From the NCBI GenBank assembly GCA_022778805.1, contig JALFSN010000003.1, forward strand, positions 157,804 to 221,803: a stretch of DNA of 64,000 bases, written 5' to 3'. Position 1 is the stretch's first letter, and each line of letters starts with the position of its first letter. Both the position numbers and the translations under genes were made by a program. Positions 26,936 through 35,806 of the stretch are shown piece after piece. The notes beneath the pieces are model-generated. The model was not told the DNA's origin. It saw only the letters and a program-made list of their open reading frames with translations, and did not search any database. The DNA comes from Arcanobacterium sp. (GTDB lineage Bacteria; Actinomycetota; Actinomycetes; Actinomycetales; Actinomycetaceae).

Positions 26936-27398
26936 ATCCATCCGTATCAGAAGCATATCCATCTGTATCAGAAGCGTCGGTTTCCCGAGGTTTCTTATAG
27001 GGATCTGCCTCTCCAGCAAATGCTGCACCTTGAGCCATGCTGCGCACGCGGGCATCATGTGCACGCGCCGCCATCAGTGCATCCTCAATGGAGCGGCTGT
27101 GCTCAGGTATACGGTCGAGCTCAAACTCAATCGTTGGCGTGAGCCGCAGACCCACGCCCTTGCCCACCGCAGAGCGAATCAGCCCCTTGGCCGATTCCAA
27201 AGCGCGAGCCGTCCGAGCGGCGTCCTGCTCAGATCCCAGCACTGTGTAATACACAGTGGCGTGCTGAAGATCTCCGCTCACGCGCACATCAGTGACGGTG
27301 ACCATCCCTAAGCGCGGATCCTTGAGCTTCGTGGTAATCATCCGCGCCACAATCTGCTGAATTTGCTCAGCTACGCGAGCCTCACGAGTGTTGGGCAT
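26925..27398 (-). CDS. rbfA: Ribosome-binding factor A
   Basis: A cold-shock and 30S maturation factor acting on the 16S rRNA 5' helix. The KH-type fold shows RVAEQIQQIVARMI, DPRLGMVTVTDVRVSGDLQHATVYY-type sequence and the end of the domain RTPTIEFELDR-like (LTPTIEFELDRIPEHS). It is 157 aa long, with a tail ending in a repeated SDTDGYA heptapeptide. GGAGAGGAT precedes the ATG. It is 15 bases downstream of infB and overlaps truB, so it is a central member of the translation operon. Confidence 0.95.
   Translation of the reverse strand: MPNTREARVAEQIQQIVARMITTKLKDPRLGMVTVTDVRVSGDLQHATVYYTVLGSEQDAARTARALESAKGLIRSAVGKGVGLRLTPTIEFELDRIPEHSRSIEDALMAARAHDARVRSMAQGAAFAGEADPYKKPRETDASDTDGYASDTDGYDG
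26933..26974. repeat. 21-bp tandem duplication at the rbfA end / truB start
   Basis: Two adjacent 21-base copies with one mismatch (26933-26953, 26954-26974) encode SDTDGYA twice in rbfA. In the truB frame they give LIQMDML/LIRMDMT, so the duplication spans the proposed truB start. Confidence 0.8.
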
Positions 27399-27413
27399 AT
27401 CCTCTCCTTCAGC

Positions 27414-30400
27414 TTACTCACGCGGTTTTTCGCGCATCTCCCAGGTCTCAATGACATCGCCCACGCGCACGTCCTTATAGCCGAGCGTAATGCCGCATTC
27501 GTAGCCCTCTTTCACCTCCGTCACGTCGTCTTTTTCACGCCGCAACGAGACGATTTCCAGATTCTCTTCCACGACGGCGTCATCGCGCTTAAGCCGCGCC
27601 TTGGCACCGCGTTTAATCGATCCGGTGCGCACAATCGAACCGGCAATCACGCCAGCTTTTCCGCTCTTGAAGAGCATCCGCACCTCAGCAGTGCCAAGCT
27701 GTACTTCCTCATAGATCGGCTTGAGCTTGCCTTTGAGCGCATCTTCCACATCGTTGATGGCATCGTAGATGACTGAGTAGAACTTCAACTCCACGCCCTC
27801 ACGATCAGCCATATCAGCTACGCGCTCAGCCGGACGCACATTGAAACCAATGATGACGGCGTTATCCACGGTAGCCAGATCCACATCGGACTGCGTGATA
27901 TTGCCAACGCCACGGTGAATCACGTTGAGCTGAACTTCTCCAGCGCCAACCTCGATATCGAACAGCGAGGATTCCAGAGCCTCCACAGCACCTGACGAGT
28001 CGCCTTTGATAATGAGGTTGAGGTTTTCCACCTTGCCCTCTTCAATGGCGGCGTTGAGATCCTCCAGCGAGATGCGCTTGCGACGCTTAGCCAAGGTGGC
28101 TGCCCGCTTAGCAGCTTCTCGCTTCTCGGCAATTTGGCGAGCAGTGCGCTCATCTTCAGCCACAATGAGTTGATCGCCCGCGTCTGGCACCGATTTCAGG
28201 CCGAGTACCTGCACTGGGCGAGCTGGAAGTGCCTCCTGCAGGCGATGCCCACGGTCGTCAACCATAGCGCGCACCGTGCCATAGGCGGTGCCGACGACGA
28301 TCGGGTCGCCCACGTGGAGCGTGCCCTCTTGAACCAGCACCGTAATCAACGAGCCACGACCCTGATCGAGCTTCGCCTCAATAGCCACGCCACGAGCCGG
28401 TTTATCAGGATTAGCCATAGGCGCCACCAAAATATCCGAGGTAGCCAGAACCGTCTCCAGCAGTTCTCCGATGTTGGTGCGCTGCTTGGCCGAAATATCA
28501 ACAAATGGCACATCGCCACCGTACTCTTCAGCTACCAAGCCGTATTCCGTGAGCTGTGCGCGCACCTTTTCAGGGTTGGCACCATCCACATCAATTTTAT
28601 TGACGGCGACGACGATCGGCACATCTGCCGCTTTCGCGTGGTTAATCGCCTCCACTGTCTGTGGCATCACGCCGTCATTTGCCGCTACGACGAGCACCGC
28701 CACGTCGGTGGCATTTGCGCCGCGCGCACGCATGGCAGTGAATGCTTCATGGCCTGGCGTGTCGATAAAGGTGATATGCCGGTCACGATCTTCCACATGC
28801 ACGGTGGTCTGGTAGGCGCCGATGCTCTGGGTGATGCCGCCGGCCTCATCCTCCACCACATCGGTGTGCCGAATGGCGTCCAGCAGCTTCGTCTTGCCAT
28901 GATCGACGTGTCCCATGACGGTGACGACGGGCGGACGGCGCTTGAGCTTGTCGGGGTCTTCTTCCTCTTTCTCAGCATCCAGATCAATATCGAAAGATTC
29001 CAGAATCTCACGATCCTCATCTTCGGCACTCATAATCTTGATGTCGTAGCCAAGCTCAGCCCCCAAGAGCTGGAATGTATCTTCGTCCAAACTCTGGTTG
29101 GCTGTGGCCATCTCCCCCATGCGGAAAAGCACGGTGACCAGTGCCGCCGGATCCGCTTGGATCTTTTCGGCAAAATCCGCGAGTGAGGCACCGGCGCGCA
29201 CACGCACCACTGTCGAGCCGTCGCCGCGAGGAATCTGCACGCCAGCGAGCATCGGAGATTGCATCTCTTCAAACTCTTGCCGTTTGGCCCGCTTGCTCTT
29301 ATGCCCACGTCCGCCGCCTTGACGACCGAAAGCGCCAGCTGTCGAGCCACCGCGTGCCTTGCCACCGCTGCGAGTAAAACCGCCACGGCTGTTCGGGCCA
29401 TTCTGCCCGCCACGGAAGCCTTGGCCGCCGCGATTAGCGCCAGAGCGACCGGCGCGACCACCGGCATTGAAGCCGGTGCCGAAGTGTTCACCCATAGTGG
29501 CTGGAGTGGCAGTATGCCCACCGCGTGAGCCACCAGAGCGCGAGCCACGGCCGCCTTGGCTGCCCTGGTTTCCATTCGGGCCGTGGCCGCCAGAGCGCCC
29601 CATCCCCTGCTGCGAGGAGAATGGTGAATTGCCTGGCCGTGGGCCACGTCCGCGACCGCCAGAACGCCCCATGCCTTGATGGGATGCGAACGGTGAATTG
29701 CCTGGCCGTGGGCCACCACGCCGCGCTTGCGGACGCGGCGGCGCCGCCTCGCGAGCTGCTTCGGCGCTGCGATGTGCATCGCCAGGAGTGGCCATCGTGG
29801 GATGGCGCATAGGCTTTGTGGGCTTGGCATGGGTGGCCGAGGCGGCGCCCTGTGCTCCTGGCTTCGGGGCGCTCTGTGTCTGCGAGTGGGATTGCCCGCT
29901 CTGGTGGCCTGGCTTAGGCCCGCGATTCATCCCTGGCTTCGGCGCGTGAGATGCTCGCGAGCCAGAAACCGTAGGCGTAGGAGCAGCTGCGGCTCGGCCA
30001 GAGTCGTTACCCGCCTCAGCGGCGCGCTGAGCCGAGGCATGAGAATCGTTAGCCTCAGCAGCGCTCATCTCTCCAGCATTACTCGGCGCTCCTCCGGCCA
30101 CGCTTCGCGCGCCATTTGGCTGAGTTCCTCTGGATGCTCCAGACTTCGGGCCAGGCTTCACGCCCGTGCGAGCAGCTGGCACGGCAGCAGGCGAGCCAGT
30201 CGATTCTGCAGCAGCACCAGCGGCAGCTGCATGTGCGCCGCCGTCAGACGATGCTGGCGCGACACTATCCGCCGTGCCCTCGCCGCCAGCTGTATCCGTG
30301 GAACGCTCAGATAGCTGAGCGCCAGCTACCTGGGGCGCACCCTTTTCTGATTTGTCCGATTCCTCTGCTGTTTTCTTTGCTGGCGTCTTCTTCTTCGCCG

Positions 30401-30590
30401 GCTTCGCAGCGGCGGCAGCAACTTCATCCGGATGCTGCTCAAAATACTCTCGTGCTTTTCGCACGACTGGCGCCTCAATCGTCGAGGACGCCGATTTTAC
30501 GAATTCACCATTATCTTTAAGCACCGCAAGTAGCTTTTTACTCGTAATGCCGAGCTCTTTCGCAAGCTCATGTACGCGGACCTTCGCCAC
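27414..30590 (-). CDS. infB: Translation initiation factor IF-2
   Basis: GTPase that brings initiator tRNA to the 30S subunit, 1058 aa. It begins [21 protein letters not shown], the IF2_N domain. Some 350 residues of Ala/Gly/Pro/Arg-rich linker follow, containing tandem [19 protein letters not shown]-like units. A second IF2_N segment comes next, then the G domain ([30 protein letters not shown]). The C-terminal domains II-IV end [27 protein letters not shown] fixes the GTG start. It is separated from nusA by 318 bases without ylxR. Confidence 0.97.
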   Translation of the reverse strand: MAKVRVHELAKELGITSKKLLAVLKDNGEFVKSASSTIEAPVVRKAREYFEQHPDEVAAAAAKPAKKKTPAKKTAEESDKSEKGAPQVAGAQLSERSTDTAGGEGTADSVAPASSDGGAHAAAAGAAAESTGSPAAVPAARTGVKPGPKSGASRGTQPNGARSVAGGAPSNAGEMSAAEANDSHASAQRAAEAGNDSGRAAAAPTPTVSGSRASHAPKPGMNRGPKPGHQSGQSHSQTQSAPKPGAQGAASATHAKPTKPMRHPTMATPGDAHRSAEAAREAAPPRPQARRGGPRPGNSPFASHQGMGRSGGRGRGPRPGNSPFSSQQGMGRSGGHGPNGNQGSQGGRGSRSGGSRGGHTATPATMGEHFGTGFNAGGRAGRSGANRGGQGFRGGQNGPNSRGGFTRSGGKARGGSTAGAFGRQGGGRGHKSKRAKRQEFEEMQSPMLAGVQIPRGDGSTVVRVRAGASLADFAEKIQADPAALVTVLFRMGEMATANQSLDEDTFQLLGAELGYDIKIMSAEDEDREILESFDIDLDAEKEEEDPDKLKRRPPVVTVMGHVDHGKTKLLDAIRHTDVVEDEAGGITQSIGAYQTTVHVEDRDRHITFIDTPGHEAFTAMRARGANATDVAVLVVAANDGVMPQTVEAINHAKAADVPIVVAVNKIDVDGANPEKVRAQLTEYGLVAEEYGGDVPFVDISAKQRTNIGELLETVLATSDILVAPMANPDKPARGVAIEAKLDQGRGSLITVLVQEGTLHVGDPIVVGTAYGTVRAMVDDRGHRLQEALPARPVQVLGLKSVPDAGDQLIVAEDERTARQIAEKREAAKRAATLAKRRKRISLEDLNAAIEEGKVENLNLIIKGDSSGAVEALESSLFDIEVGAGEVQLNVIHRGVGNITQSDVDLATVDNAVIIGFNVRPAERVADMADREGVELKFYSVIYDAINDVEDALKGKLKPIYEEVQLGTAEVRMLFKSGKAGVIAGSIVRTGSIKRGAKARLKRDDAVVEENLEIVSLRREKDDVTEVKEGYECGITLGYKDVRVGDVIETWEMREKPRE
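29623..29716. repeat. 69-bp-period repeat in the infB linker
   Basis: An exact 25-base sequence recurs at 29623-29647 and 29692-29716 within a longer, less exact 23-codon repeat. It encodes the tandem GNSPF-containing units of the IF-2 linker. Confidence 0.7.
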
Positions 30591-30908
30591 ATTTCTCCTT
30601 CTGCTTGGCCCGCGCGCGTGCGCCGACCGTCGTTATTCGCAGCTCATTGCTGTGTACTCATCGGGTGCCCATCGGCTTTCTACCCGCTTTCTGTATAGAT
30701 CGGAATTTCTGCGTGAATAGTGCAAAAATCAAAGTGCGCATAACGCACCCTTGCAAGTGTAGCTGAAATTGGCTACATTCCCAGAGTTGCACGCCACAAT
30801 CAGCAGGTGAGGGCGCTCACTAATCAGTGTCGCTCATCAGTGCTCACCCAGAATGCGCCCTCATCAGAGCGCACCCTGCACACCAAGAGGGCGCATCGAT
30901 CTGCACAT
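30591..30908. other. nusA-infB intergenic region (318 bp), no ylxR gene
   Basis: No minus-strand ORF of useful size is present. The region contains a GTGCG-CATAA-CGCAC hairpin near 30734 and the larger hairpin at 30853-30896. infB therefore probably has its own promoter here, although I could not identify it with confidence. Confidence 0.5.
30853..30896 (-). terminator. Hairpin after nusA
   Basis: ATGCGCCCTC and GAGGGCGCAT form a perfect 10-base stem with a 24-base loop, 12-55 bases beyond the nusA stop. No T-run. It likely terminates or attenuates rimP-nusA transcription before infB. Confidence 0.6.
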
Positions 30909-31910
30909 CTAATCTGCGAATGTACGCCCTGCTACTTCTGATTCTTTACGAATGTCGATATTCCAGCCGGTGAGCTTAGCAGCGAGCCGCACATTCTGAG
31001 CCTCTTTACCGATGGCCAACGACGCCTGATCGTCGGGCACAACCGCAAGTGCCTGGCGCGCATCTTTGTTGAGAATGTGTACGGCGAGCACTTTAGCCGG
31101 AGAGAGGGCAGCACGAATGAATTGTGCCGGATCGTCACTGTACTCCACGACGTCAATTTTCTCACCCTGCAGCTCCTGCGTGACGGCGCGCACGCGCTGT
31201 GCGTTGTGCCCAATGGATGCACCTTTGGCCGCCACATTAGGATCGGAGCTCCACACTGCTATCTTTGTGCGGTGCCCTGCCTCGCGGGCGAGCGCCACAA
31301 TTTCCACGATACCGTTAGCAATCTCAGGGACTTCGGTTTCAAAAAGCTGGCGTACAAAATCAGGATGCGAGCGCGACAGTCGAATAGACGCGCCGCGAGG
31401 CCCCACTGAGACGTCGAGTACCAAGGCGCGAATGAGATCACCGTGCTTGAAGTGCTCGGTTGGCACTTGCTCTTCCGAGCGCAGCACCCCTTTATTTTCG
31501 CCTAGTTCGACGAACAGATCACGAGAATCAGGACGCTGATTTTCCGCACTCTCTACGACGCCTGAGACGATCTGGCCTTGCTTGCCACGAAATGACCCTA
31601 ATACCCGCTTGCTTTCCGCTTCACGCAGCCGCTGGGCAATGATTGATCGAGCAGTCGAGGTGGCGATACGGCCAAAATCCCCTGGAGTATCGTCAAACTC
31701 GCCAATTTTGACGCCCTCTTCATCCACCTCAGGTGCCCACACAGTGGCCTTGCCACTCGTGCGATCGAGCTCCACACGAGCACCTTTAATAGCTCCTGGC
31801 ACCCGCTGATACGCGTGCAAAAGGGCATCCTCGATCGCCTCAATCAGCACCGAGATGTTAATTCCCAGCTCGGATTCCACGATCCGAAGTTCGCTCATTG
31901 AGATGTCCAT
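30909..31910 (-). CDS. nusA: Transcription termination/antitermination factor NusA
   Basis: RNA polymerase-binding factor controlling pausing and termination, 333 aa. The N-terminal domain starts MDISMSELRIVESELG. An S1 domain (ISGVVESAENQRPDSRDLFVELG-type) and two KH domains follow (GASIRLSRSHPDFVRQLF, then IGKEAQNVRLAAKLTGWNIDI at the end). It lacks the C-terminal acidic repeats of the E. coli protein, which is normal for actinobacteria. AAAGGGG precedes the ATG at suitable spacing. It is 37 bases downstream of rimP. Confidence 0.96.
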   Translation of the reverse strand: MDISMSELRIVESELGINISVLIEAIEDALLHAYQRVPGAIKGARVELDRTSGKATVWAPEVDEEGVKIGEFDDTPGDFGRIATSTARSIIAQRLREAESKRVLGSFRGKQGQIVSGVVESAENQRPDSRDLFVELGENKGVLRSEEQVPTEHFKHGDLIRALVLDVSVGPRGASIRLSRSHPDFVRQLFETEVPEIANGIVEIVALAREAGHRTKIAVWSSDPNVAAKGASIGHNAQRVRAVTQELQGEKIDVVEYSDDPAQFIRAALSPAKVLAVHILNKDARQALAVVPDDQASLAIGKEAQNVRLAAKLTGWNIDIRKESEVAGRTFAD

Positions 31911-31947
31911 TGATCCCCTTTCTCAAAGGCCTACCAGCTTGTATACC

Positions 31948-32433
31948 TTACAGCTCTACCACTATACGCGCCGAGCGAATCTCGCTAAAAGTCAGCTCAT
32001 GCTCACCCGTAGCTACGCGCTGTTTATTTTTTTCAGCATACGTGGTGACGACGATCGATTCCTCCGACACCCGCTGTACCCGCGCGGTCATATCGGTACC
32101 ATCCGTGAGGATAATATGAGCCAGGTGACCAATAGCGCGCGAATAATGCCGTAGCTCAGTGAGTTCACGTTCCGCTCCTGGGGTGGAGACTTCAAGCGTA
32201 TATGCCCCTGAGATAGGATCGGCGGCATCGAGAGCTGTAGAAATTGCACGGGAGAGCTGCTCAAGTTGCTCTGAGTCTACTGCTCCTGCTCCGCTCTCCA
32301 GATCGACGGTGACCCGCACTGTGACGTATTTTCCGGCGCGCTTGAGTGCCACGCCCTCAAGGTATAAACCCATGTCTTGAACGAGCGGAGCCACAATTGC
32401 CGTTATATCGCCCACGGTTTCATTTTTTGCCAT
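31948..32433 (-). CDS. rimP: Ribosome maturation factor RimP
   Basis: A 30S subunit assembly factor of 161 aa. It shows the RimP pattern VRVTVDLESGAGAVDSEQLEQLSRAISTALD, followed by YTLEVSTPGAERELTELRHY. These belong to the N-terminal alpha/beta domain, and an SH3-like C-terminal domain follows. It is the first gene of the rimP-nusA transcription unit and diverges from pdxS. The ribosome binding site is weak. Confidence 0.94.
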   Translation of the reverse strand: MAKNETVGDITAIVAPLVQDMGLYLEGVALKRAGKYVTVRVTVDLESGAGAVDSEQLEQLSRAISTALDAADPISGAYTLEVSTPGAERELTELRHYSRAIGHLAHIILTDGTDMTARVQRVSEESIVVTTYAEKNKQRVATGEHELTFSEIRSARIVVEL

Positions 32434-32761
32434 GCACCAAGCCTAACGATTATCCCCCGTTTCTCGCCACTAGCCTGCCCCATGATGGCTCGCCGCTATC
32501 ACTCTCGCTAGCCCCCCATATGGGCGCCCACACTTTCCCGCCTGCAGCTCTTATCCCCGCCCCCCTCATCCCGCACTTTTGTCTGGCAGTGACGACGCAG
32601 AGGGTATGTACGCAGCGCGCATACTGTGCGACTGCTATATCTCATTTGTAAGATAGGGAACATTACCTGTGACAAAAGTACTAGGATGAGTGCGTTCTTA
32701 ATTAGAAAACAGGCTCCGAGAAAAATCGAAGAGCTCTGTGATGTCAGGTGGAGAGAAACAC
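32434..32761. promoter_or_regulatory. Divergent rimP-pdxS control region
   Basis: No gene. ACTTTTGTC (32575-32583) and GACAAAAGT (32671-32679) form a perfect 9-base inverted repeat 87 bases apart. A TAAGAT hexamer at 32649-32654 may be a -10 for pdxS, but no good -35 precedes it. No divergent MocR/PdxR regulator gene is present. Confidence 0.35.
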
Positions 32762-33664
32762 ATGGTCAATCAAAATGAACACCGCGATGCTGCTCCTTTC
32801 CAGGTGAAGCGTGGTCTAGCTGATATGCTCAAGGGCGGCGTCATTATGGACGTCGTCACTCCTGAACAGGCAAAAATCGCAGAGGATGCCGGAGCTGTAG
32901 CCGTGATGGCACTTGAGCGCGTCCCTGCTGATATTCGGGCGGAGGGCGGCGTGGCGCGCATGAGCGATCCCGACCTCATTGACTCGATTAAAGACGCCGT
33001 GTCCATTCCGGTGATGGCGAAGGCGCGCATTGGCCACTTCGTTGAGGCGCAGGTACTGCAAGCATTGAAAGTTGATTACATTGACGAATCCGAGGTGCTG
33101 ACGCCCGCCGATTACACCAATCACATCGACAAATGGGCGTTTGATGTGCCGTTCGTGTGCGGCGCTACGAATCTCGGCGAAGCGCTGCGGCGAATCACCG
33201 AGGGCGCCGCTATGATCCGTTCTAAGGGCGAAGCTGGCACCGGCGATGTCTCTCAGGCCGTCAAACACATTCGATCAATTAATGGCGAGATTCACCGTTT
33301 GCAAGCGATGGACGAAAACGAGCTGTATTCGGCCGCGAAAGAATTACAAGCCCCTTATCCGCTGGTCAAGGAAGTGGCGGAAGCTGGCAAACTCCCCGTG
33401 GTGCTCTTTGTGGCAGGCGGCGTGGCCACTCCAGCTGATGCCGCCTTGGTGATGCAGCTCGGCGCTGAAGGCGTCTTTGTGGGATCAGGCATTTTCAAGT
33501 CGGGCGATCCGGTGAAGCGCGCAGCGGCTATTGTAAAAGCCACAGCGCAGTTTAATGACGCCGCTACCGTCGCTGACGTCTCGCGCAATCTTGGCGAAGC
33601 GATGGTCGGTATCAACGTGCATGATCTTCCTCAAAACCAGCTTCTCGAAGGGCGCGGCTGGTGA
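32762..33664 (+). CDS. pdxS: Pyridoxal 5'-phosphate synthase lyase subunit
   Basis: Synthase subunit of the deoxyxylulose-independent PLP pathway, joining ribose 5-phosphate, glyceraldehyde 3-phosphate and ammonia. It is 300 aa. [33 protein letters not shown] and [19 protein letters not shown] (holding the catalytic lysine region) are highly conserved. GGAGAG-AAACAC-ATG supports the start at 32762 rather than 32738. pdxT follows with a 4-base overlap (GTGA), so the subunits are made together. Confidence 0.98.
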   Translation: MVNQNEHRDAAPFQVKRGLADMLKGGVIMDVVTPEQAKIAEDAGAVAVMALERVPADIRAEGGVARMSDPDLIDSIKDAVSIPVMAKARIGHFVEAQVLQALKVDYIDESEVLTPADYTNHIDKWAFDVPFVCGATNLGEALRRITEGAAMIRSKGEAGTGDVSQAVKHIRSINGEIHRLQAMDENELYSAAKELQAPYPLVKEVAEAGKLPVVLFVAGGVATPADAALVMQLGAEGVFVGSGIFKSGDPVKRAAAIVKATAQFNDAATVADVSRNLGEAMVGINVHDLPQNQLLEGRGW

Positions 33665-34317
33665 TTCGCACTGTGCAGAGCGTGCCAGCAATTGCCACTG
33701 GCACGCCAGAGTCGAGTGTCGGTGCAGGGCTGCTAATCGGCGTCTATGCGCTTCAGGGTGATTTCATGGAGCATGAGGCTATGCTGCGCACTCTCGGCGC
33801 CGACACTCGACAAATCCGCAAACCGCAGCAGCTTGCGGGCATTGACGGAATCGTCATCCCAGGGGGCGAGTCCACCACCATTGATAAACTCAGCCGTATT
33901 TTTGGCTTAGCTGAGCCATTGCACCAATTGTTGCAGCAAGGCTTGCCTGCACTGGCTACGTGTGCCGGTCTCATCTATCTGGCATCTCATGTGGAAGATG
34001 AGGCGCCAGGGCAGCAGACGCTAGCGTGCCTCGATGTCACGGTTCGCCGAAACGCATTCGGTTCTCAGCTCGATTCGTTTATCATGTCTCTTGATGTTGA
34101 CGGCGTCGGCGAAGGTGTGCCTGCCGCTTTTATTCGCGGGCCCGTCGTCACCGAGGTAGGAGAAAAAGCGCGCACCATTGCGCGTTTAGCAGATGGGCGA
34201 GCCGTCGGCGTCCAACAAGGCGACATTGTGGCTTTGGCTTTCCATCCTGAGCAGACCGACGATACTCGGCTGATGGCGTGGTGGCTTTCGCTCGTGCGCG
34301 CCCACTCTCAGCAGTGA
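33661..34317 (+). CDS. pdxT: Pyridoxal 5'-phosphate synthase glutaminase subunit
   Basis: Class I glutamine amidotransferase passing ammonia to PdxS. The family core begins [17 protein letters not shown] near residue 26, with PGGEST near 68, the nucleophile in [12 protein letters not shown] (Cys101) and the His/Glu pair in [11 protein letters not shown] near the end. The GTG at 33661 overlaps the pdxS stop. It adds about 24 residues before the usual start, and no better internal start was seen. The gene faces the sortase gene across a 23-base gap. Confidence 0.96.
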   Translation: MIRTVQSVPAIATGTPESSVGAGLLIGVYALQGDFMEHEAMLRTLGADTRQIRKPQQLAGIDGIVIPGGESTTIDKLSRIFGLAEPLHQLLQQGLPALATCAGLIYLASHVEDEAPGQQTLACLDVTVRRNAFGSQLDSFIMSLDVDGVGEGVPAAFIRGPVVTEVGEKARTIARLADGRAVGVQQGDIVALAFHPEQTDDTRLMAWWLSLVRAHSQQ

Positions 34318-34340
34318 CTGTTCCGCTCTACTGCTCCACG

Positions 34341-35519
34341 TTACTGTTCCGCTACTCTCAGGGGAATTGTTCCGCCGCTCTCAAGAATTTTCTGATTCTT
34401 CCCCGCGCGCTCGTTTTTTCCACGCGCTGATTCTTCCTCGCTCACTCGATTTTCCTCACGGCGCTGGCGTTTGAGCCGTATCAGCCACCAGAGTAGCCGT
34501 CCGGCGATGAGCATACCGAGGAGCGCCCCGATGATCAGCAGAATCATCCACCACGCCCAGGCAAATCTTCCTACGTCCCCATGCGACGGTGTGGGAATAA
34601 TGCGATCTCCCGTGACGAGCAGACGGTGAGAATTGATTCCGTAGGGAGTGCACGTGAGCAGCGTGACGAGATCTTTGCCGTTCACCCGCACTAGACTGCT
34701 CGCATCTTTCGGGTTCACCTGCTGAATGCTGATGACGCGATAGCCAAGCTCCTGCCCTTGCACAGTGATAAAGAATTCGTCACCTTTTTTCAGCTCGGTC
34801 AGCCGATCAAACATCGTGGCGTGGATGAGTCCTGTATGCCCAGTAATCACGGCGTGCCGATTCGTACCTCCCACCGGCAGATCGCTGCCGTAGAGATGCC
34901 CTAATGCCTCATTGAGGGTGTGTGCATCCGTGCCGTGCATAATTGGCAATTTGAGGTTGATTGCAGGCACAACCAGCGTGGCCATCGCGTTCTGTGGGCC
35001 AGGCAGCAGACTCAGGTAGTTCCGATAATCGGGAGTATCTCGAATCATGGAGAGCAGCGGATCGAGGACTGGCACACCATCAATGCTCTCGTTGTAGCGT
35101 TTTGCCCGCGCCAGCTGCGTATCAAGCTCGGCTTGTGGGATGGCGTTCACATAATTTTCATATGCCTGTGCTTTGCGCCGGTCCAGCTCATTGTTCCAGG
35201 CACTTGAAATCACGGGGTAAGCGATGAGCGCAGCTCCAAGTAAGACAATCCCAATGGCGACGGCAAGTGGCCAGTCAGCACTCCAGCTCCAATGGCGCTT
35301 AGGGCGAACATCGTCGGAACGTTTAGGGTGAGCGCCATCGGATGCTGTCTGGCGAAGCGAATCTCGCTTGTATCTGTGTCTGCCTGACGAACTCTGCTGT
35401 GGTTGCCGCTCGTGCGGTTGCGCGAGTGCGCGGAGCTGTTCTTCCCCGCTTGCACCGCTACCGCTCGCACTACTATCGGTGCCGTTTTCAGCATCGTGTG
35501 AAAAACTGTGTCGTGCCAT
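34341..35519 (-). CDS. srtC: Class C (pilus-polymerising) sortase
   Basis: Membrane transpeptidase that joins pilin subunits, 392 aa. A Ser/Arg-rich cytoplasmic N-terminus of about 80 residues precedes a membrane segment (LAVAIGIVLLGAALIAYPVI). The catalytic His is in HAVITGHTGL, the Cys in TLLTCTPYGINSHRLLVTG (TLxTC, with the Arg nine residues after the Cys). A second C-terminal membrane segment (WWMILLIIGALLGMLIAGRL) is typical of class C. A DPL triplet in GVPVLDPLLSM may be the lid. GGGA precedes the ATG. It is downstream of the pilin gene and presumably acts on it. The symbol reflects function by context. Confidence 0.9.
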   Translation of the reverse strand: MARHSFSHDAENGTDSSASGSGASGEEQLRALAQPHERQPQQSSSGRHRYKRDSLRQTASDGAHPKRSDDVRPKRHWSWSADWPLAVAIGIVLLGAALIAYPVISSAWNNELDRRKAQAYENYVNAIPQAELDTQLARAKRYNESIDGVPVLDPLLSMIRDTPDYRNYLSLLPGPQNAMATLVVPAINLKLPIMHGTDAHTLNEALGHLYGSDLPVGGTNRHAVITGHTGLIHATMFDRLTELKKGDEFFITVQGQELGYRVISIQQVNPKDASSLVRVNGKDLVTLLTCTPYGINSHRLLVTGDRIIPTPSHGDVGRFAWAWWMILLIIGALLGMLIAGRLLWWLIRLKRQRREENRVSEEESARGKNERAGKNQKILESGGTIPLRVAEQ

Positions 35520-35729
35520 CAGATCCCATTAACTGCGTCTATCGTTGCTGAACTGCATTGCCGAGCTACATTCTAGATGCCGTCTGCACCCTGCGCTCCC
35601 TCTGGCACAGCTCTCCTCACATAGCGTGTATCTCGCTGCGTGCCATCGCTAGCAGGAAAGCCCCTCACCAGCCAGCAACCAAGCAACTCAACCGAACACC
35701 TCGCGCTAGCACCTCGAACGCACAGCGGC

Positions 35730-35768
35730 GTGGCGGCTACCGCACGTCTGCGGCAACGACCACGCCAC
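35730..35768 (-). terminator. Nested hairpin between pilin and sortase genes
   Basis: GTGGCG...CGCCAC encloses CCGCA-CGTC-TGCGG in the 287-base gap between the pilin stop and the sortase start. Such hairpins after major pilin genes often reduce downstream sortase expression; this role is inferred. The rest of the gap holds no gene. Confidence 0.45.
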
Positions 35769-35806
35769 TGCGGGGTGCCCAACTCAGCGCCAGCTCAGTG
35801 CCCAGC

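Noticed and set aside
27037-27064. Track start of truB at 27064
   Set aside because: It lies 140 bases inside rbfA, and the added 43 residues have no TruB character.
28134-29186. 350-aa plus-strand ORF opposite infB
   Set aside because: It is a shadow of the conserved IF-2 G domain, with no recognisable domain.
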